The notes: generated by a model from the letters alone, not told the origin. Shown: positions 46,343-55,689, counted from the first letter of the stretch. The stretch is 64,000 nt of DNA from Bacteroides sp. (GCA_014802335.1 JAAVCL010000016.1:62001-126000), one strand, 5' to 3'. Numbers and translations are program-made.

Positions 46343-48004
46343 ATGAATTGGCTTAACAGTATCTTAGTTGAACACTCTCCGGTACAGGCGGTCATCGTTA
46401 TTTCGTTGATTATAGCTATCGGATTGGGATTAGGAAAAATCAATTTCAAAGGTATAACTTTGGGTGTGACATGGGTATTTTTCATGGGTATCCTTGCAGG
46501 TCACCTTGGATTCTCAATTGATTCAAGTATGCTAAGTTATGCTGAGAGCTTTGGGCTGGTATTATTTGTCTACGAACTTGGACTTAAAGTTGGTCCCGGA
46601 TTTTTCAGTTCATTTAGAAAAGGAGGAGTAAAATTAAATCTGCTTGGAATCGGGACTGTACTATTGGGGACATTTGTGGCAGTAATATTAAGTCTATGCT
46701 GCAATGTAAATATGACAGATATGGTGGGCATATTATGTGGAGCCACTACTAATACCCCGGCTTTAGGAGCGGCACAGCAGGCATTGCAGCAAATCGGTAT
46801 ATCAGCAAATGGAGCTGCCTTGAGTTGTGCGGTTACATATCCTCTTGGGGTTGTTGGGGTAGTTTTGGCAATGATTTTACTTCGTAAATTCATTGTGCGT
46901 CCTGTAGATCTCAAAATAGATACTTTTGAAGATGAAAATCAAACGTATATCGCTACATTTTTAATTCATAACCCCGCGATATTTAATAAAACTGTAAAGG
47001 AGGCCGCCGACATAATTGAACATGATTTTGTAATTTCACGTCTGTGGAGAAATGGCGAGGTGACAATTCCGACATCAGACACTAAATTTAAGGAGAACGA
47101 TCGGATTCTGGTAATAACACAAGAAAAGTTTGTACCTAACCTTACAGTTTTATTTGGAGAACAAGAAAGCCAGGACTGGAATACAGGAAATATAAACTGG
47201 AATAAAATCGATTCTTCTCTAACTTCAAAGGCTGTAATTATTACGAGGCCTGAGCTGAATGGGAAAAAGCTCGGTTCGCTCAGATTGCGTAATAATTATG
47301 ATATCAATATAACGCGGGTAATGAGAAGTGGGGTACAGCTTTTGGCACGGCCGGGACTTATTCTTCAGCTTGGAGATACACTCACTGTTGTTGGAAAAAG
47401 TTCACAGATAAAAAAGGTTGAAAAGGTGGTAGGAAACACCGAAACCAAGCTTAAAGATCCTAATCTTGCAGCAATTTTCATAGGTATTGTACTCGGATTG
47501 TTATTGGGTTCTTTACCAATTTTTATTCCGGGTATGTCTACGCCTATTAAATTAGGTCTTGCGGGCGGTCCGATTATCGTTGGTATATTAATCGGGAGAT
47601 TCGGACCAAGGTTTCATTTGGTGACATATACAACCCGAAGTGCAAATCTGATGCTGAGGGGAATAGGTCTTTCTCTGTATCTTGCTTGTCTTGGACTGAG
47701 CGCAGGTGCAAATGTCGGCTCTACTCTTACAAGTGGAGAGGGATGGATCTGGATTCTACTTGGTTTTATAATAACCATTATTCCCGTTATAATAATGGGA
47801 GTCGTATCTATGAGGATCACTCATCTTGATTTCGGAGCGACTTGCGGAATGTTATGTGGCTCGATGGCCAATCCTATGGCTCTTACATATACAAATACGG
47901 CCATTGAAGGTGATAACCCCTCGGTGAGTTATGCAACCGTATATCCTCTTGCCATGTTTGCACGAGTTGTTATAGCACAGATTTTAGTTATGTTATTTTT
48001 GTAA
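46343..48004 (+). CDS. AspT/YidE-type transporter with two TrkA-C domains
   Basis: 553 residues. About five membrane helices (1-180), two TrkA-C cytoplasmic domains (about 195-280 and 285-370, with ILVITQEKF and LTVVGKSSQIKKV), then about five more helices (380-553). The repeated motifs GATTNTPALGAAQ and GSMANPMALTY are the paired re-entrant signatures of the aspartate:alanine exchanger family. Likely an inner-membrane exchanger for a small carboxylate or amino acid. The start MNWLNSIL fits the family, although the promoter leaves almost no leader. Confidence 0.9.
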   Translation: MNWLNSILVEHSPVQAVIVISLIIAIGLGLGKINFKGITLGVTWVFFMGILAGHLGFSIDSSMLSYAESFGLVLFVYELGLKVGPGFFSSFRKGGVKLNLLGIGTVLLGTFVAVILSLCCNVNMTDMVGILCGATTNTPALGAAQQALQQIGISANGAALSCAVTYPLGVVGVVLAMILLRKFIVRPVDLKIDTFEDENQTYIATFLIHNPAIFNKTVKEAADIIEHDFVISRLWRNGEVTIPTSDTKFKENDRILVITQEKFVPNLTVLFGEQESQDWNTGNINWNKIDSSLTSKAVIITRPELNGKKLGSLRLRNNYDINITRVMRSGVQLLARPGLILQLGDTLTVVGKSSQIKKVEKVVGNTETKLKDPNLAAIFIGIVLGLLLGSLPIFIPGMSTPIKLGLAGGPIIVGILIGRFGPRFHLVTYTTRSANLMLRGIGLSLYLACLGLSAGANVGSTLTSGEGWIWILLGFIITIIPVIIMGVVSMRITHLDFGATCGMLCGSMANPMALTYTNTAIEGDNPSVSYATVYPLAMFARVVIAQILVMLFL

Positions 48005-48035
48005 TAATATCGAACAAATACTTACGATTCAATCG

Positions 48036-48671
48036 TTATGCATTATCCAGATCTGAAGATTTTCTTTCAAGAATAGATGCTGCCAAAGAATCACCATTCT
48101 GAATAATCGAGACAAGAGGATATAGTTTTCGAGCCATATCATAACTTTTACAGTCTTCCAGACTATTTTGGTTAATGCCCCATGCCCCCATGTGCCATCG
48201 AATTGCGAGCATCTCTGCATCACTTAATTCTATACCGGAATATAATGCAATAATCACAGATTTTTCACCGTGGCCCATTGGAAAGTTTTTGTAGGAAACT
48301 TTATAGCCTTCCGAATCTTCCCATATACCAATTTCGTTTTTTCTCTTTTTTACTGACCTTACGTAAATATCAGATTTACAAATATCATGGAGTAAGGCAG
48401 CGATAATAATAGAGTCCTTACTAACTTCCTTTTCGAGTGTTGGATCAAGACTTTTCATAGCTTCGAAGATTGCCAGAGACGCTTTCGCAACATTGATAGA
48501 ATGAACCATTAATCCGCCGGCAACATTCAGATGATGATTTGCAGAGGCCGGCGCTTCAAAGAAACCAAGTCTTTCCAATTCTTCTATCAAATATTCTACC
48601 CCTTCTCGATTGGTTGAACGGAGCATTGATAAAAATTCTTCTTTCGCTTCTGTAATCTCAATCTTATTCAT
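48036..48671 (-). CDS. HD-domain phosphohydrolase-like protein
   Basis: 211 residues from MNKIEITEAKEEF. HD motifs: HSINVAKASLAIF (about 62), ALLHDICKSDIY with the His-Asp pair (about 105) and GHGEKSVIIAL (about 145), followed by MLAIRWHMGAWG. This resembles HD nucleotidases or phosphodiesterases; the substrate is unknown. The start codon is 2 bp outside repeat copy 3 and overlaps the small ORF in that repeat by 8 bp. A 20-residue in-frame extension from a TTG inside the repeat is judged unlikely. Confidence 0.85.
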   Translation of the reverse strand: MNKIEITEAKEEFLSMLRSTNREGVEYLIEELERLGFFEAPASANHHLNVAGGLMVHSINVAKASLAIFEAMKSLDPTLEKEVSKDSIIIAALLHDICKSDIYVRSVKKRKNEIGIWEDSEGYKVSYKNFPMGHGEKSVIIALYSGIELSDAEMLAIRWHMGAWGINQNSLEDCKSYDMARKLYPLVSIIQNGDSLAASILERKSSDLDNA

Positions 48672-48783
48672 AATGAAGTCGTTTAAACTTTTTACGAAAA
48701 CCCAAGAAGTGTTTAAATTTGTTTTCTTCAAGGCTAATAATTATTAATATTTTGGCGCCTTTCGATTCTTTCATCAGTCGCAT
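48664..48783 (-). CDS. Small ORF in repeat copy 3 (39 aa), overlapping the HD gene start
   Basis: Begins MRLMKESKGAKILIIISLEE and ends KKFKRLHYE. Its TAA (complement of 48664-48666) lies just inside the HD gene (ATG at 48671-48669, sequence ATGAATAA), an arrangement typical of termination-reinitiation coupling. The ATG is in the apical hairpin arm, after GAAGAAGGAG. Translation is not proven, but the overlap is suggestive. Confidence 0.4.
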   Translation of the reverse strand: MRLMKESKGAKILIIISLEENKFKHFLGFRKKFKRLHYE

Positions 48784-48868
48784 AGCCCGCTATGCTCCTT
48801 CTTCAAGAATCAAAAATCGCGCAAAATCTTAAAAAATCTTATCCTTGAAAAAAGTTTAAACGACTTCA
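48674..48868 (-). repeat. MITE-like hairpin/leader repeat, copy 3 (about 195 bp)
   Basis: Ends TGAAGTCGTTTAAACTTTTT (48674-48693) and its complement (to 48868). Core GAAGAAGGA-GCATAGC-gg-GCTATGC-GACTGATGA within a GATTCTT/AAGAATC stem. Inserted between the nitrilase and HD genes of one minus-strand run, pointing towards the HD gene. Confidence 0.9.
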
Positions 48869-48891
48869 ATATATGAGCCTTCAAATATTTC

Positions 48892-48923
48892 TTTACGTTA
48901 CACTAATTTTTACGTTACACTAA
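48892..48923. repeat. 17-bp tandem duplication at the nitrilase gene end
   Basis: TTTACGTTACACTAA occurs at 48892-48906 and 48909-48923, with TT between. The second copy contains the nitrilase stop codon, so the duplication copied the 3' end of that gene. Confidence 0.75.
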
Positions 48924-49721
48924 CTTGAATATATCTGCATCTTTCCATGCAGGGAATTTTGCTCTAAATTGATCTAACCGTTCTCTGCTTAATGTTGCAT
49001 AAATTAATTGACTGTTCTCCGGTTTAACAGATACTTCTCGACCTTTGAAATCATATACGGCCGAACTACCGTCATATTCATAGTTTTTATTGTCAACTCC
49101 TTTACAATTCACTGCACAAACGTAAGATTCATTTTCTATTGCTCGGGCGGGAAGAAGTGTTTTCCATGCGCCCACTCTCACCGCCGGCCAATTGGACATA
49201 ACGATTAGTGCATCATATTCATTATTAATATTTCTACACCACACCGGAAATCTGATGTCATAACATATAACGACACTTAAATTCCACCCTCTGAATCGAA
49301 TATTCATTCGATTGTATCCATGTGAAAATATCTTATCTTCACCGGCCATTGTGAATAAATGCCGTTTATCTTCAAAATATTCTTCACCGGAAGGTTCTAT
49401 AAAAAAAGCTCTGTTATATAAAGAGCCGCCGGAATTTGCAATAAAGCTGCCACATATAGCTATGTGATATTGTTTGGCAAGATCCTTTATTAAATCAATT
49501 GTGGCTCCGGTATTTTTTTCGGCAAAATTCCGCACCTCTTCTTTATCTTTACCAATTGGAAATCCTGTTGAAAAGGTTTCGGGCAGTATTAGAAGGTCTG
49601 TCTCATTATGAAGAGATACTAAACTCTTTTTTAATTCGTCAAGATTAGCATCTTTACAGTCCCATTTTATTTCCATTGGGAAGAGAGCTACCTTTAAGTC
49701 AGAAGAATGCATAATAATCAT
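48915..49721 (-). CDS. Nitrilase-family amidohydrolase (omega-amidase-like)
   Basis: 268 residues. The Glu-Lys-Cys triad is visible: Glu in LLILPETFSTGF (about 55), Lys in FEDKRHLF (about 118) and Cys in VVICYDIRFPVW (about 155). The compact single-domain form and motifs resemble YafV/omega-amidase, which hydrolyses alpha-ketoglutaramate. Starts 4 bp after the acyltransferase stop in a minus-strand run of small protein, acyltransferase, nitrilase and HD protein. The start could be residue 1 or Met4. Confidence 0.88.
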   Translation of the reverse strand: MIIMHSSDLKVALFPMEIKWDCKDANLDELKKSLVSLHNETDLLILPETFSTGFPIGKDKEEVRNFAEKNTGATIDLIKDLAKQYHIAICGSFIANSGGSLYNRAFFIEPSGEEYFEDKRHLFTMAGEDKIFSHGYNRMNIRFRGWNLSVVICYDIRFPVWCRNINNEYDALIVMSNWPAVRVGAWKTLLPARAIENESYVCAVNCKGVDNKNYEYDGSSAVYDFKGREVSVKPENSQLIYATLSRERLDQFRAKFPAWKDADIFKLV

Positions 49722-49725
49722 TTTT

Positions 49726-50286
49726 TCAGAATGTTAAGAAATTTTCAGGATATTTTGCCGCTTGCTTGTAGTTAGAATAAAAGGTTTTAATTAACTCAAT
49801 ATCCGTTTGGACATCGCCGGTCGGGATAAATTCATCGTTGATAATAACCTGCTTATTTTTATAATCAATTATTCCAAGTTGAATAGGCACACCGGCACCC
49901 AAAGCAATATAAATAAACCCGGTTTTCCATTCGGCTCGGGCACTTCGGGTTCCTTCGGGTGTTACAGCAAGATTCATATAATCAGTCTCTTTAAACCTTG
50001 AAATTATTGATTCTGTAAGCGAATAAGAGGATTTCCCCTGTTTCGGTTTTCGATTAACCGGGATACCTCCTAAATGTTTTAAAAGAATACCAAGAGGGAA
50101 GAAAAACCAAAATTTCTTCATTAAGAAATTAGCTTTTCTTCCCTTTGATCTGTATGCGAGCAGTCCTATTATAAAATCCCAGTTGGATGTGTGCGGAGCA
50201 ACACATATTACACATTTGTTTCGTTGTTCGGCAGTTATTTTAACTTCCCAACCAAAGCATTTTAGAATAGATGCCCAAATATTCAT
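49726..50286 (-). CDS. 1-acyl-glycerol-3-phosphate acyltransferase-like protein
   Basis: 186 residues. The acyltransferase motif HTSNWD (HX4D, about residues 33-38), the substrate-binding GGIPVNRK (about 75) and VTPEGTRS (about 108) are present in the order of the PlsC family. Short for a PlsC but complete in motifs. It should acylate a lysophospholipid or similar at the inner membrane. In a tight minus-strand run, 11 bp after the preceding gene and 4 bp before the nitrilase gene. Confidence 0.88.
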   Translation of the reverse strand: MNIWASILKCFGWEVKITAEQRNKCVICVAPHTSNWDFIIGLLAYRSKGRKANFLMKKFWFFFPLGILLKHLGGIPVNRKPKQGKSSYSLTESIISRFKETDYMNLAVTPEGTRSARAEWKTGFIYIALGAGVPIQLGIIDYKNKQVIINDEFIPTGDVQTDIELIKTFYSNYKQAAKYPENFLTF

Positions 50287-50297
50287 GGTGATTAAAC

Positions 50298-50660
50298 TTA
50301 CGAATTTGCCACTTCTTTATTATGTGCTTTTACTTCCTCGGGAAGTGCTTCATTAAAAAGCTTTAATGCTTGGTTAATTTCTTCATCAAATTCTGTCTGA
50401 ATCTTATCGAACAATGAGATGAAGAATTCTTTCTTACCTTTCGCATATTCCTTTTTGCTTTCAAATGCTTTTACTCCTCTGTCAAAGTAAATGTTTGAAT
50501 GACTCTTAGCGGCACCAACAGCTCCCAATACCTGTTCTATCGCTTTCGAAATTTTATCTTTATCTACGCCTTCAACATTGTAGTATGAAGAAACCATTTC
50601 ATCTATTACAGACGCACCAAGAGCATCAACATATTTTTTAAATTCTCTTTTACTTGCCAT
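50298..50660 (-). CDS. Small helical conserved protein of unknown function
   Basis: 120 residues, rich in Lys, Glu and Ala, predicted mostly helical, without signal peptide or membrane helix. Landmarks: REFKKYVDALGASVIDEM at the start, SYYNVEGVDKDKIS and KGKKEFFISLFDKIQTEF. No named domain is recognised. First gene of the run that continues with the acyltransferase, nitrilase and HD genes. Confidence 0.75.
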   Translation of the reverse strand: MASKREFKKYVDALGASVIDEMVSSYYNVEGVDKDKISKAIEQVLGAVGAAKSHSNIYFDRGVKAFESKKEYAKGKKEFFISLFDKIQTEFDEEINQALKLFNEALPEEVKAHNKEVANS

Positions 50661-50892
50661 TTTTCAATATTATTTAAGTTAATAATGTTAATGAATTCTG
50701 AGTTGTGTATGGAAATTAAATCCTTCTATTTATTATAACACTTAAATTTATTTTTCTATCGAAATTATATTAAAATTCTTCTCTATGAAACTGAATAGTT
50801 GCAACAGTCTAAGCCTCCATTTTAGTTGAAATTCCACGATTTATTTTTAATTTTAAATACCCTCTTTTTTCTTGTATTTTAAATATTATAGT

Positions 50893-50900
50893 TAATTTTG
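50893..50900 (+). promoter_or_regulatory. Possible -7 box of the second C40 peptidase gene
   Basis: TAATTTTG, with a TTG about 18 bp upstream as a poor -33 element. Leader about 85 nt. The rest of the divergent region 50661-50992 is AT-rich and shows no other feature. Confidence 0.45.
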
Positions 50901-50992
50901 TAAGTAAATTATGCCTGACATATTTCACAATAGTTTTTCTAATATATTTTTTCGGGGTAAATTTATAATACCCTCATAAATAAAAACTACCC

Positions 50993-51619
50993 ATGACAAC
51001 AGTATTAAACTCTTTAAACAGTTCATATCTTTCTAATTTTAAAATTTTTACAAGAATATTCTGGCTTTTGATCCTCTCTGCCAGTTTATTACTTAATGTT
51101 TCTTGCAAAACTTCAAAAAAAATAAAATCTACTTCCGGACATCCTCACGTAGAAAATATTCATATCCATAAGGGAAATAAGGTGCAACGCGAAATTCTTG
51201 AAGAAGCGAATAAATGGCTTGGTACACCATATAAGTATGCAGCTTCTCGTAAAGGTGTGGGTACTGATTGTTCGGGAATGGTACTCAAGGTGTATGAATC
51301 TGTTATCGGCGAGCTGTTGCCCCGAAATTCTGCAAAACAAGCAGAATATTGTATTCCGATTAATTCTGATGAAGTACAATTGGGCGATCTTGTATTTTTT
51401 GCGACAGGTAAGGATCCAAATAAAATATCGCATGTTGGCATTATCATCGATGAAGATAACTTTATCCATGCATCTTCCTCTAAAGGTGTGGTGATTTCCA
51501 GTCTGTCAAGTAATTATTATCAAAGAACCTTTAAACAATTTGGAAGGACCCCGGGAATGATGAATAATTCTTCTATCCGAAAATCAACGAATAAGAAGAA
51601 TAAAAAAACAAACGGTTAG
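50993..51619 (+). CDS. C40 (NlpC/P60) peptidase lipoprotein
   Basis: 208 residues. An uncleaved-looking polar start of about 22 residues leads to a hydrophobic stretch and the lipobox LNVSC (about residues 34-38), so it is a lipoprotein. The NlpC/P60 domain (about 65-185) has GTDCSGMVLKVYE (Cys), SHVGIII (His) and FIHASSSKGV. It should hydrolyse peptidoglycan stem peptides, similar to Spr/MepS. The tail is rich in Lys and Asn. Ends before a terminator shared with the convergent permease gene. Confidence 0.9.
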   Translation: MTTVLNSLNSSYLSNFKIFTRIFWLLILSASLLLNVSCKTSKKIKSTSGHPHVENIHIHKGNKVQREILEEANKWLGTPYKYAASRKGVGTDCSGMVLKVYESVIGELLPRNSAKQAEYCIPINSDEVQLGDLVFFATGKDPNKISHVGIIIDEDNFIHASSSKGVVISSLSSNYYQRTFKQFGRTPGMMNNSSIRKSTNKKNKKTNG

Positions 51620-51653
51620 AAGTCACCCCAAGTCCCGAATTTTAATCATAAAG

Positions 51654-51691
51654 TGAACCCCAAAAGTTTTGTATCTAACTTTTGGGGTTCA
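51654..51691. terminator. Bidirectional terminator between C40 lipoprotein and permease genes
   Basis: TGAACCCCAAAAGTT (51654-51668), loop TTGTATCT, mirrored arm 51677-51691, followed by a partly repeated GTTCACTT. Same core, inverted, as the terminator at 14793-14834. Confidence 0.85.
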
Positions 51692-51710
51692 GTTCACTTG
51701 AGGTTCAGGT

Positions 51711-53195
51711 CTAACTGTCAAGTTGAATATTTCCTGTTGCAAACATTACAATCGATATAATGGCGCATATGAGAATTAAACAAAATATTACCAGTTGACG
51801 AGGTGTAAAAACCGATTTCACACCCCTTGCTTGTCTTCTTGCCATTACATAAAATACCGTTCCTCCAAGATAAAAGACAGAAGTAGCCATTACAAGTTTC
51901 CAAGAGCTTGAGAAAAGGATATAGAAACAAAAAAGTGAAGCAAAAAAAGCAAGCACACGATTATTCCATTTATTATCTTTTAATTTATCGGAATCTGAAG
52001 AAAAAGAGATTTTTAATAAAAAAAGTGCTGTGAAAAGGTATGGAGGGAGAACCATCAGAGATGTGAGATTTAAAGCAGCTATATAGACATTATCTGCCGA
52101 CACAACAAGTATTAAACAGAGGGTCATTGCAATCGAGGCGGTAATCATGCCAAAATATGGAACACCATGTCGATTGAGTCGCAGGAATCTTCTTGGGAAA
52201 ATTCCAACTTGGGCCGCTTCATAAGGAACCTGCGAACAAACCAATGTCCATGCCATGAATCCACCCGATAAAGAAATAACCACCGAAGATATTACAAACC
52301 ATTTGGCCCATGAACCCGCACAATAATCCAGGACAAAAGCCAATGAAGGATTGGGAAGATTTGCAAGCTGAGATTGTGTCATTACTCCGAAGCAAAGGAT
52401 TGTTACAAGTATATATAAAGACAGGGCAAATAAAAATCCTGATACACTTGCCTTTCCAATATCTTTGCTTCTACGAGTCCTTCCTGCCATCATAACGGCG
52501 CCTTCTATACCCATGAAACTCCACACCGTAACAAGCATACATGACGAAAGTTGATTACCGATTGAACCAAGAGAGGGGAGGGCTGTTTTTCCCCAGAAAT
52601 CGGCGGTAAACATACCAATTTTTATGTATATTATCAGCAATCCTATTATTAAAATTATGCAACCGAATTTTATAATGGAGAGCATCGTATTAAGGAAGGC
52701 TGCTGATTTTATACCATTGGATACAAGAACGAACATACTCCAAATGAGTATGCCACCAAAACATACGGTTATAAAACCATTATTTTGGAAAACCGGAAAG
52801 AATGAGGCCAATGATTCATTGAGCATGGCTACGTACGTAACGTTACCCAATATTACACAAAGCCAGTAGCCCCATGCCATATTAAAACCAATGTAATTAC
52901 CGAACCCTACTTGGGCATATTGGTAGATGCCTGCTCTTAGGTTCGGAAAGGAATCAGAGAGGCGCTTAAACACTAAAACTAAAAATAGCATGCCTGTCCC
53001 CGTTATCAGCCAAGCTAAAATAACTGCACCTAATGAAGCGTTACGTGCCATGTTCTGAGCAATATTGAAAATACTGCTGCCAATAATCGAACCAAAAACA
53101 ATCGCAGTTAACCCCCAAAATCCTAATAACGATAATTCCTCTGAATTCCCTTTCTTTGAATGATCCGCAAGTTGATTTTTATTTCTTTTGCTCAT
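51711..53195 (-). CDS. APC-family amino acid permease
   Basis: 494 residues with about 12-13 membrane helices. The first helix has GSIIGSSIFNIAQN (about 36-49), the glycine-rich unwound segment that binds substrate in APC transporters, and helix 6 has WSFMGIEGAVMMAGRTRRSKD, the usual FxGxE region. It is close to the basic amino acid/polyamine antiporter group; the substrate cannot be read off. Lies 7 bp after the TrmH-type gene on the same strand, so they are probably co-transcribed. Confidence 0.9.
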   Translation of the reverse strand: MSKRNKNQLADHSKKGNSEELSLLGFWGLTAIVFGSIIGSSIFNIAQNMARNASLGAVILAWLITGTGMLFLVLVFKRLSDSFPNLRAGIYQYAQVGFGNYIGFNMAWGYWLCVILGNVTYVAMLNESLASFFPVFQNNGFITVCFGGILIWSMFVLVSNGIKSAAFLNTMLSIIKFGCIILIIGLLIIYIKIGMFTADFWGKTALPSLGSIGNQLSSCMLVTVWSFMGIEGAVMMAGRTRRSKDIGKASVSGFLFALSLYILVTILCFGVMTQSQLANLPNPSLAFVLDYCAGSWAKWFVISSVVISLSGGFMAWTLVCSQVPYEAAQVGIFPRRFLRLNRHGVPYFGMITASIAMTLCLILVVSADNVYIAALNLTSLMVLPPYLFTALFLLKISFSSDSDKLKDNKWNNRVLAFFASLFCFYILFSSSWKLVMATSVFYLGGTVFYVMARRQARGVKSVFTPRQLVIFCLILICAIISIVMFATGNIQLDS

Positions 53196-53202
53196 CTAAT
53201 TC

Positions 53203-53997
53203 TTATTTAAGTGCCCAAAAAGTGATTGCGGCAGCTGAACCTACATTTAACGAGTCAACTTTATTATACATTGGAATTTTCACAACATAATCAGCATCTG
53301 AAATAATTTTTTGAGGTAACCCATCTCCTTCGGTACCAAATATAACGGCCAATCTTTGCTCGTTCATTGCTTTTAGATCCTGCAAGGTTATCGAATCATC
53401 TCTTAATGCCAATGCAACTGTTTTAAAATTCAGAGTGGCCAGTTCTTGCAATGGTCTTTCAGAGACAGCCCATGGAATAACAAAAACTGTACCCATTGAA
53501 ACTCTGATTGATCTGCGATTTAACGGATCACATGAATCTTCTGAAAGAATTATACCATCAACACCTAAGGCGGCAGCAGACCTAAAAATGGATCCAATAT
53601 TTGTAGTATCGCATATTCCCTGAATTACGCATATTAACTTAGCCTCTTTTGCAACTTGACTCACAGTTAGCTTGGGCTTACGTTTCATCGCACATAGAAC
53701 CCCACGTGTTAACTTGTAACCGGTGAGATTCCATAGGGTTTCTCGATTTCCTGTATAAACAGTGATGCCTTCACACTTTCTGACAATGTCTTCTGCATCC
53801 CCAAATATATGTTTTCTCTCACAAAGGAGTGCAACAGGCTCGTATCCCCGTTCTAAAGCAACTCGAATAACCTTAGGACTCTCGGCAATAAACAACCCTG
53901 CGCCGTCTTCAGAGGCCATCTTTAACTGAGCCTCAGTCAAAGAAGAAAAAATTTTTAATTTCTCTGACCTTATATCATTAACTACTTCTATTTTCAC
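53203..53997 (-). CDS. SpoU/TrmH-family RNA 2'-O-methyltransferase
   Basis: 264 residues. An N-terminal L30e-like substrate-binding part (about 20-105) precedes the knotted SPOUT catalytic domain, which shows NIGSIFRSAAALGVDGIILS (motif 1), VIFGTEGDGLP (motif 2) and KIPMYNKVDSLNVGSAAAITFW (motif 3). It uses SAM to methylate ribose in tRNA or 23S rRNA; the exact target is open. Followed 7 bp later by the permease gene. Confidence 0.92.
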   Translation of the reverse strand: MKIEVVNDIRSEKLKIFSSLTEAQLKMASEDGAGLFIAESPKVIRVALERGYEPVALLCERKHIFGDAEDIVRKCEGITVYTGNRETLWNLTGYKLTRGVLCAMKRKPKLTVSQVAKEAKLICVIQGICDTTNIGSIFRSAAALGVDGIILSEDSCDPLNRRSIRVSMGTVFVIPWAVSERPLQELATLNFKTVALALRDDSITLQDLKAMNEQRLAVIFGTEGDGLPQKIISDADYVVKIPMYNKVDSLNVGSAAAITFWALK

Positions 53998-54300
53998 GTG
54001 GCAAAATTACAAAAAAGTTATTGATCTAATAACATTAAATTTTAAAAACTAATTGATCAGAACAGGAATGTTATTATAAAAGATAAAATAAAGAACCACT
54101 TGAATTAACTGATTCTAAAGCCTATACCCAGAAAAGTCTTAAGAATTTTTTAATGGAAGGAACCTTAAAATGAGCTTAAATTTACGAATCTGTTAAGTAA
54201 TTTAACTATTCTGCATATAATGATGTTATAAAAACATATAGTCTTTTAATATCGTCATTCCTATCAAAATAAAATAACTTCACTTAATCTAAAATTCACC
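53998..54300. other. Divergent intergenic region, nothing definite
   Basis: AT-rich region of about 300 bp between the methyltransferase and DUF389 genes. No promoter, hairpin or repeat copy could be supported. Confidence 0.5.
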
Positions 54301-55689
54301 ATGAGTAAGGATGCTTTTAAAAACAAAGTAAGATCTTTCATAACCGAAATGTCTTCATATTTCAATGTTAAGAATGATCTTGAATCTCAGAACGATATAG
54401 AATTAAGTATTCGTTCAGGAGTACCTTTTAAAGGGAGTCAACTTCTTACCTTAATATTTGCGATATTTATAGCGTCATTGGGCCTTAATACAAATAGTAT
54501 TCCTGTGATTATAGGTGCTATGTTAATTTCACCTTTGATGGGTCCTATTATTGGAATGGGTCTTGGAATAGGTATTCAAGATATAGAATTGATTAGGAGG
54601 AGTTTGAAAAATATCTCGGCGGCAGTGCTGGGATCATTACTTGCTTCTGCATTATATTTTTTAATATCTCCGCTTTATGACGGAGCGAGCCAGCTATTGG
54701 CGCGAACATCTCCGTCTATATATGATGTTTTTGTAGCATTATTTGGTGGGGCGGCAGGAATTCTTAGTATCGCGTCAAAAAATAAGGGACAGGTGTTACC
54801 CGGAGTAGCAATAGCCACTTCACTTATGCCACCGCTCTGTACGGCCGGATACGGATTGGCCACACTTCAGATGCACTTCTTTTTGGGAGCTCTCTATCTG
54901 TTTTTCACTAATATGATATTTATCTTCTTTGCAACCTGGATTGGGGTAAAATTAATGGGATTTAAGAAGGTGGTATATCAAAACGAGAGCAGGGCGCGCA
55001 AAATTAAGGCTATAGCATATACGGCGGTGATCGCAACCATAGGGGTCAGCATATATCTTACTGTTATTATGATTAATAATAATATTTTCCTTGATAAAGC
55101 GAGTAAATTTGTTGAGACTCAAATGGTGTTCCCTAATACGCAAGTATTAAATCACAACGAGTATGTGAAAGATGGAAAAAAATATATTAATGTTACATTA
55201 ATTGGGGATGCACTACCTAAAGATTCCTTGCAATTAGCAATGTTAAATAAACTCGACAGTGTAGGACTGGGAGGCACTGTTTTAAATATTAAACAAGGTT
55301 TCTCTCTTTCCAAAACTGAATTAGCAGAAAAAGATAATTCAGATCAATTTGTTTACCAGATGCTACAAAATGAACTGGCGAGAAAAAATGCTGAAGTTGA
55401 TTCATTATATGGAATCATCAAAAATAACTCTGAATTTACTCAAATAACATCAGATTTAATTCCGGAATTAAAAATAATCTTCCCTTCATTACAAGATTTA
55501 GCAGTTGGCTCTATTCTGATTGCTCGGGATGCTAATGAAAAATCTGATACAGCTAACATTGTTTATGTTAAAAGCGGAATTACTCTAACTAATAAAGAGA
55601 AAAAACAAATGTCTGATTTGATAGAGCTAAGACTTAAGAAAAAAAATATACATATTATTGACAATCCTGCGAGTTTCCCTTGGAATTAG
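54301..55689 (+). CDS. DUF389 membrane protein
   Basis: 462 residues. After a 45-residue soluble start come about seven membrane helices (about 48-265), with the family hallmarks IGAMLISPLMGPIIGMGLGIGIQD, LLGSLLASALYF-like helix and GVAIATSLMPPLCTAGYGLA. The C-terminal half (about 270-462) is soluble and contains a heptad-rich stretch near 355-375. DUF389 is widespread in bacteria without assigned function. Stands alone; a nested hairpin lies downstream. Confidence 0.9.
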   Translation: MSKDAFKNKVRSFITEMSSYFNVKNDLESQNDIELSIRSGVPFKGSQLLTLIFAIFIASLGLNTNSIPVIIGAMLISPLMGPIIGMGLGIGIQDIELIRRSLKNISAAVLGSLLASALYFLISPLYDGASQLLARTSPSIYDVFVALFGGAAGILSIASKNKGQVLPGVAIATSLMPPLCTAGYGLATLQMHFFLGALYLFFTNMIFIFFATWIGVKLMGFKKVVYQNESRARKIKAIAYTAVIATIGVSIYLTVIMINNNIFLDKASKFVETQMVFPNTQVLNHNEYVKDGKKYINVTLIGDALPKDSLQLAMLNKLDSVGLGGTVLNIKQGFSLSKTELAEKDNSDQFVYQMLQNELARKNAEVDSLYGIIKNNSEFTQITSDLIPELKIIFPSLQDLAVGSILIARDANEKSDTANIVYVKSGITLTNKEKKQMSDLIELRLKKKNIHIIDNPASFPWN

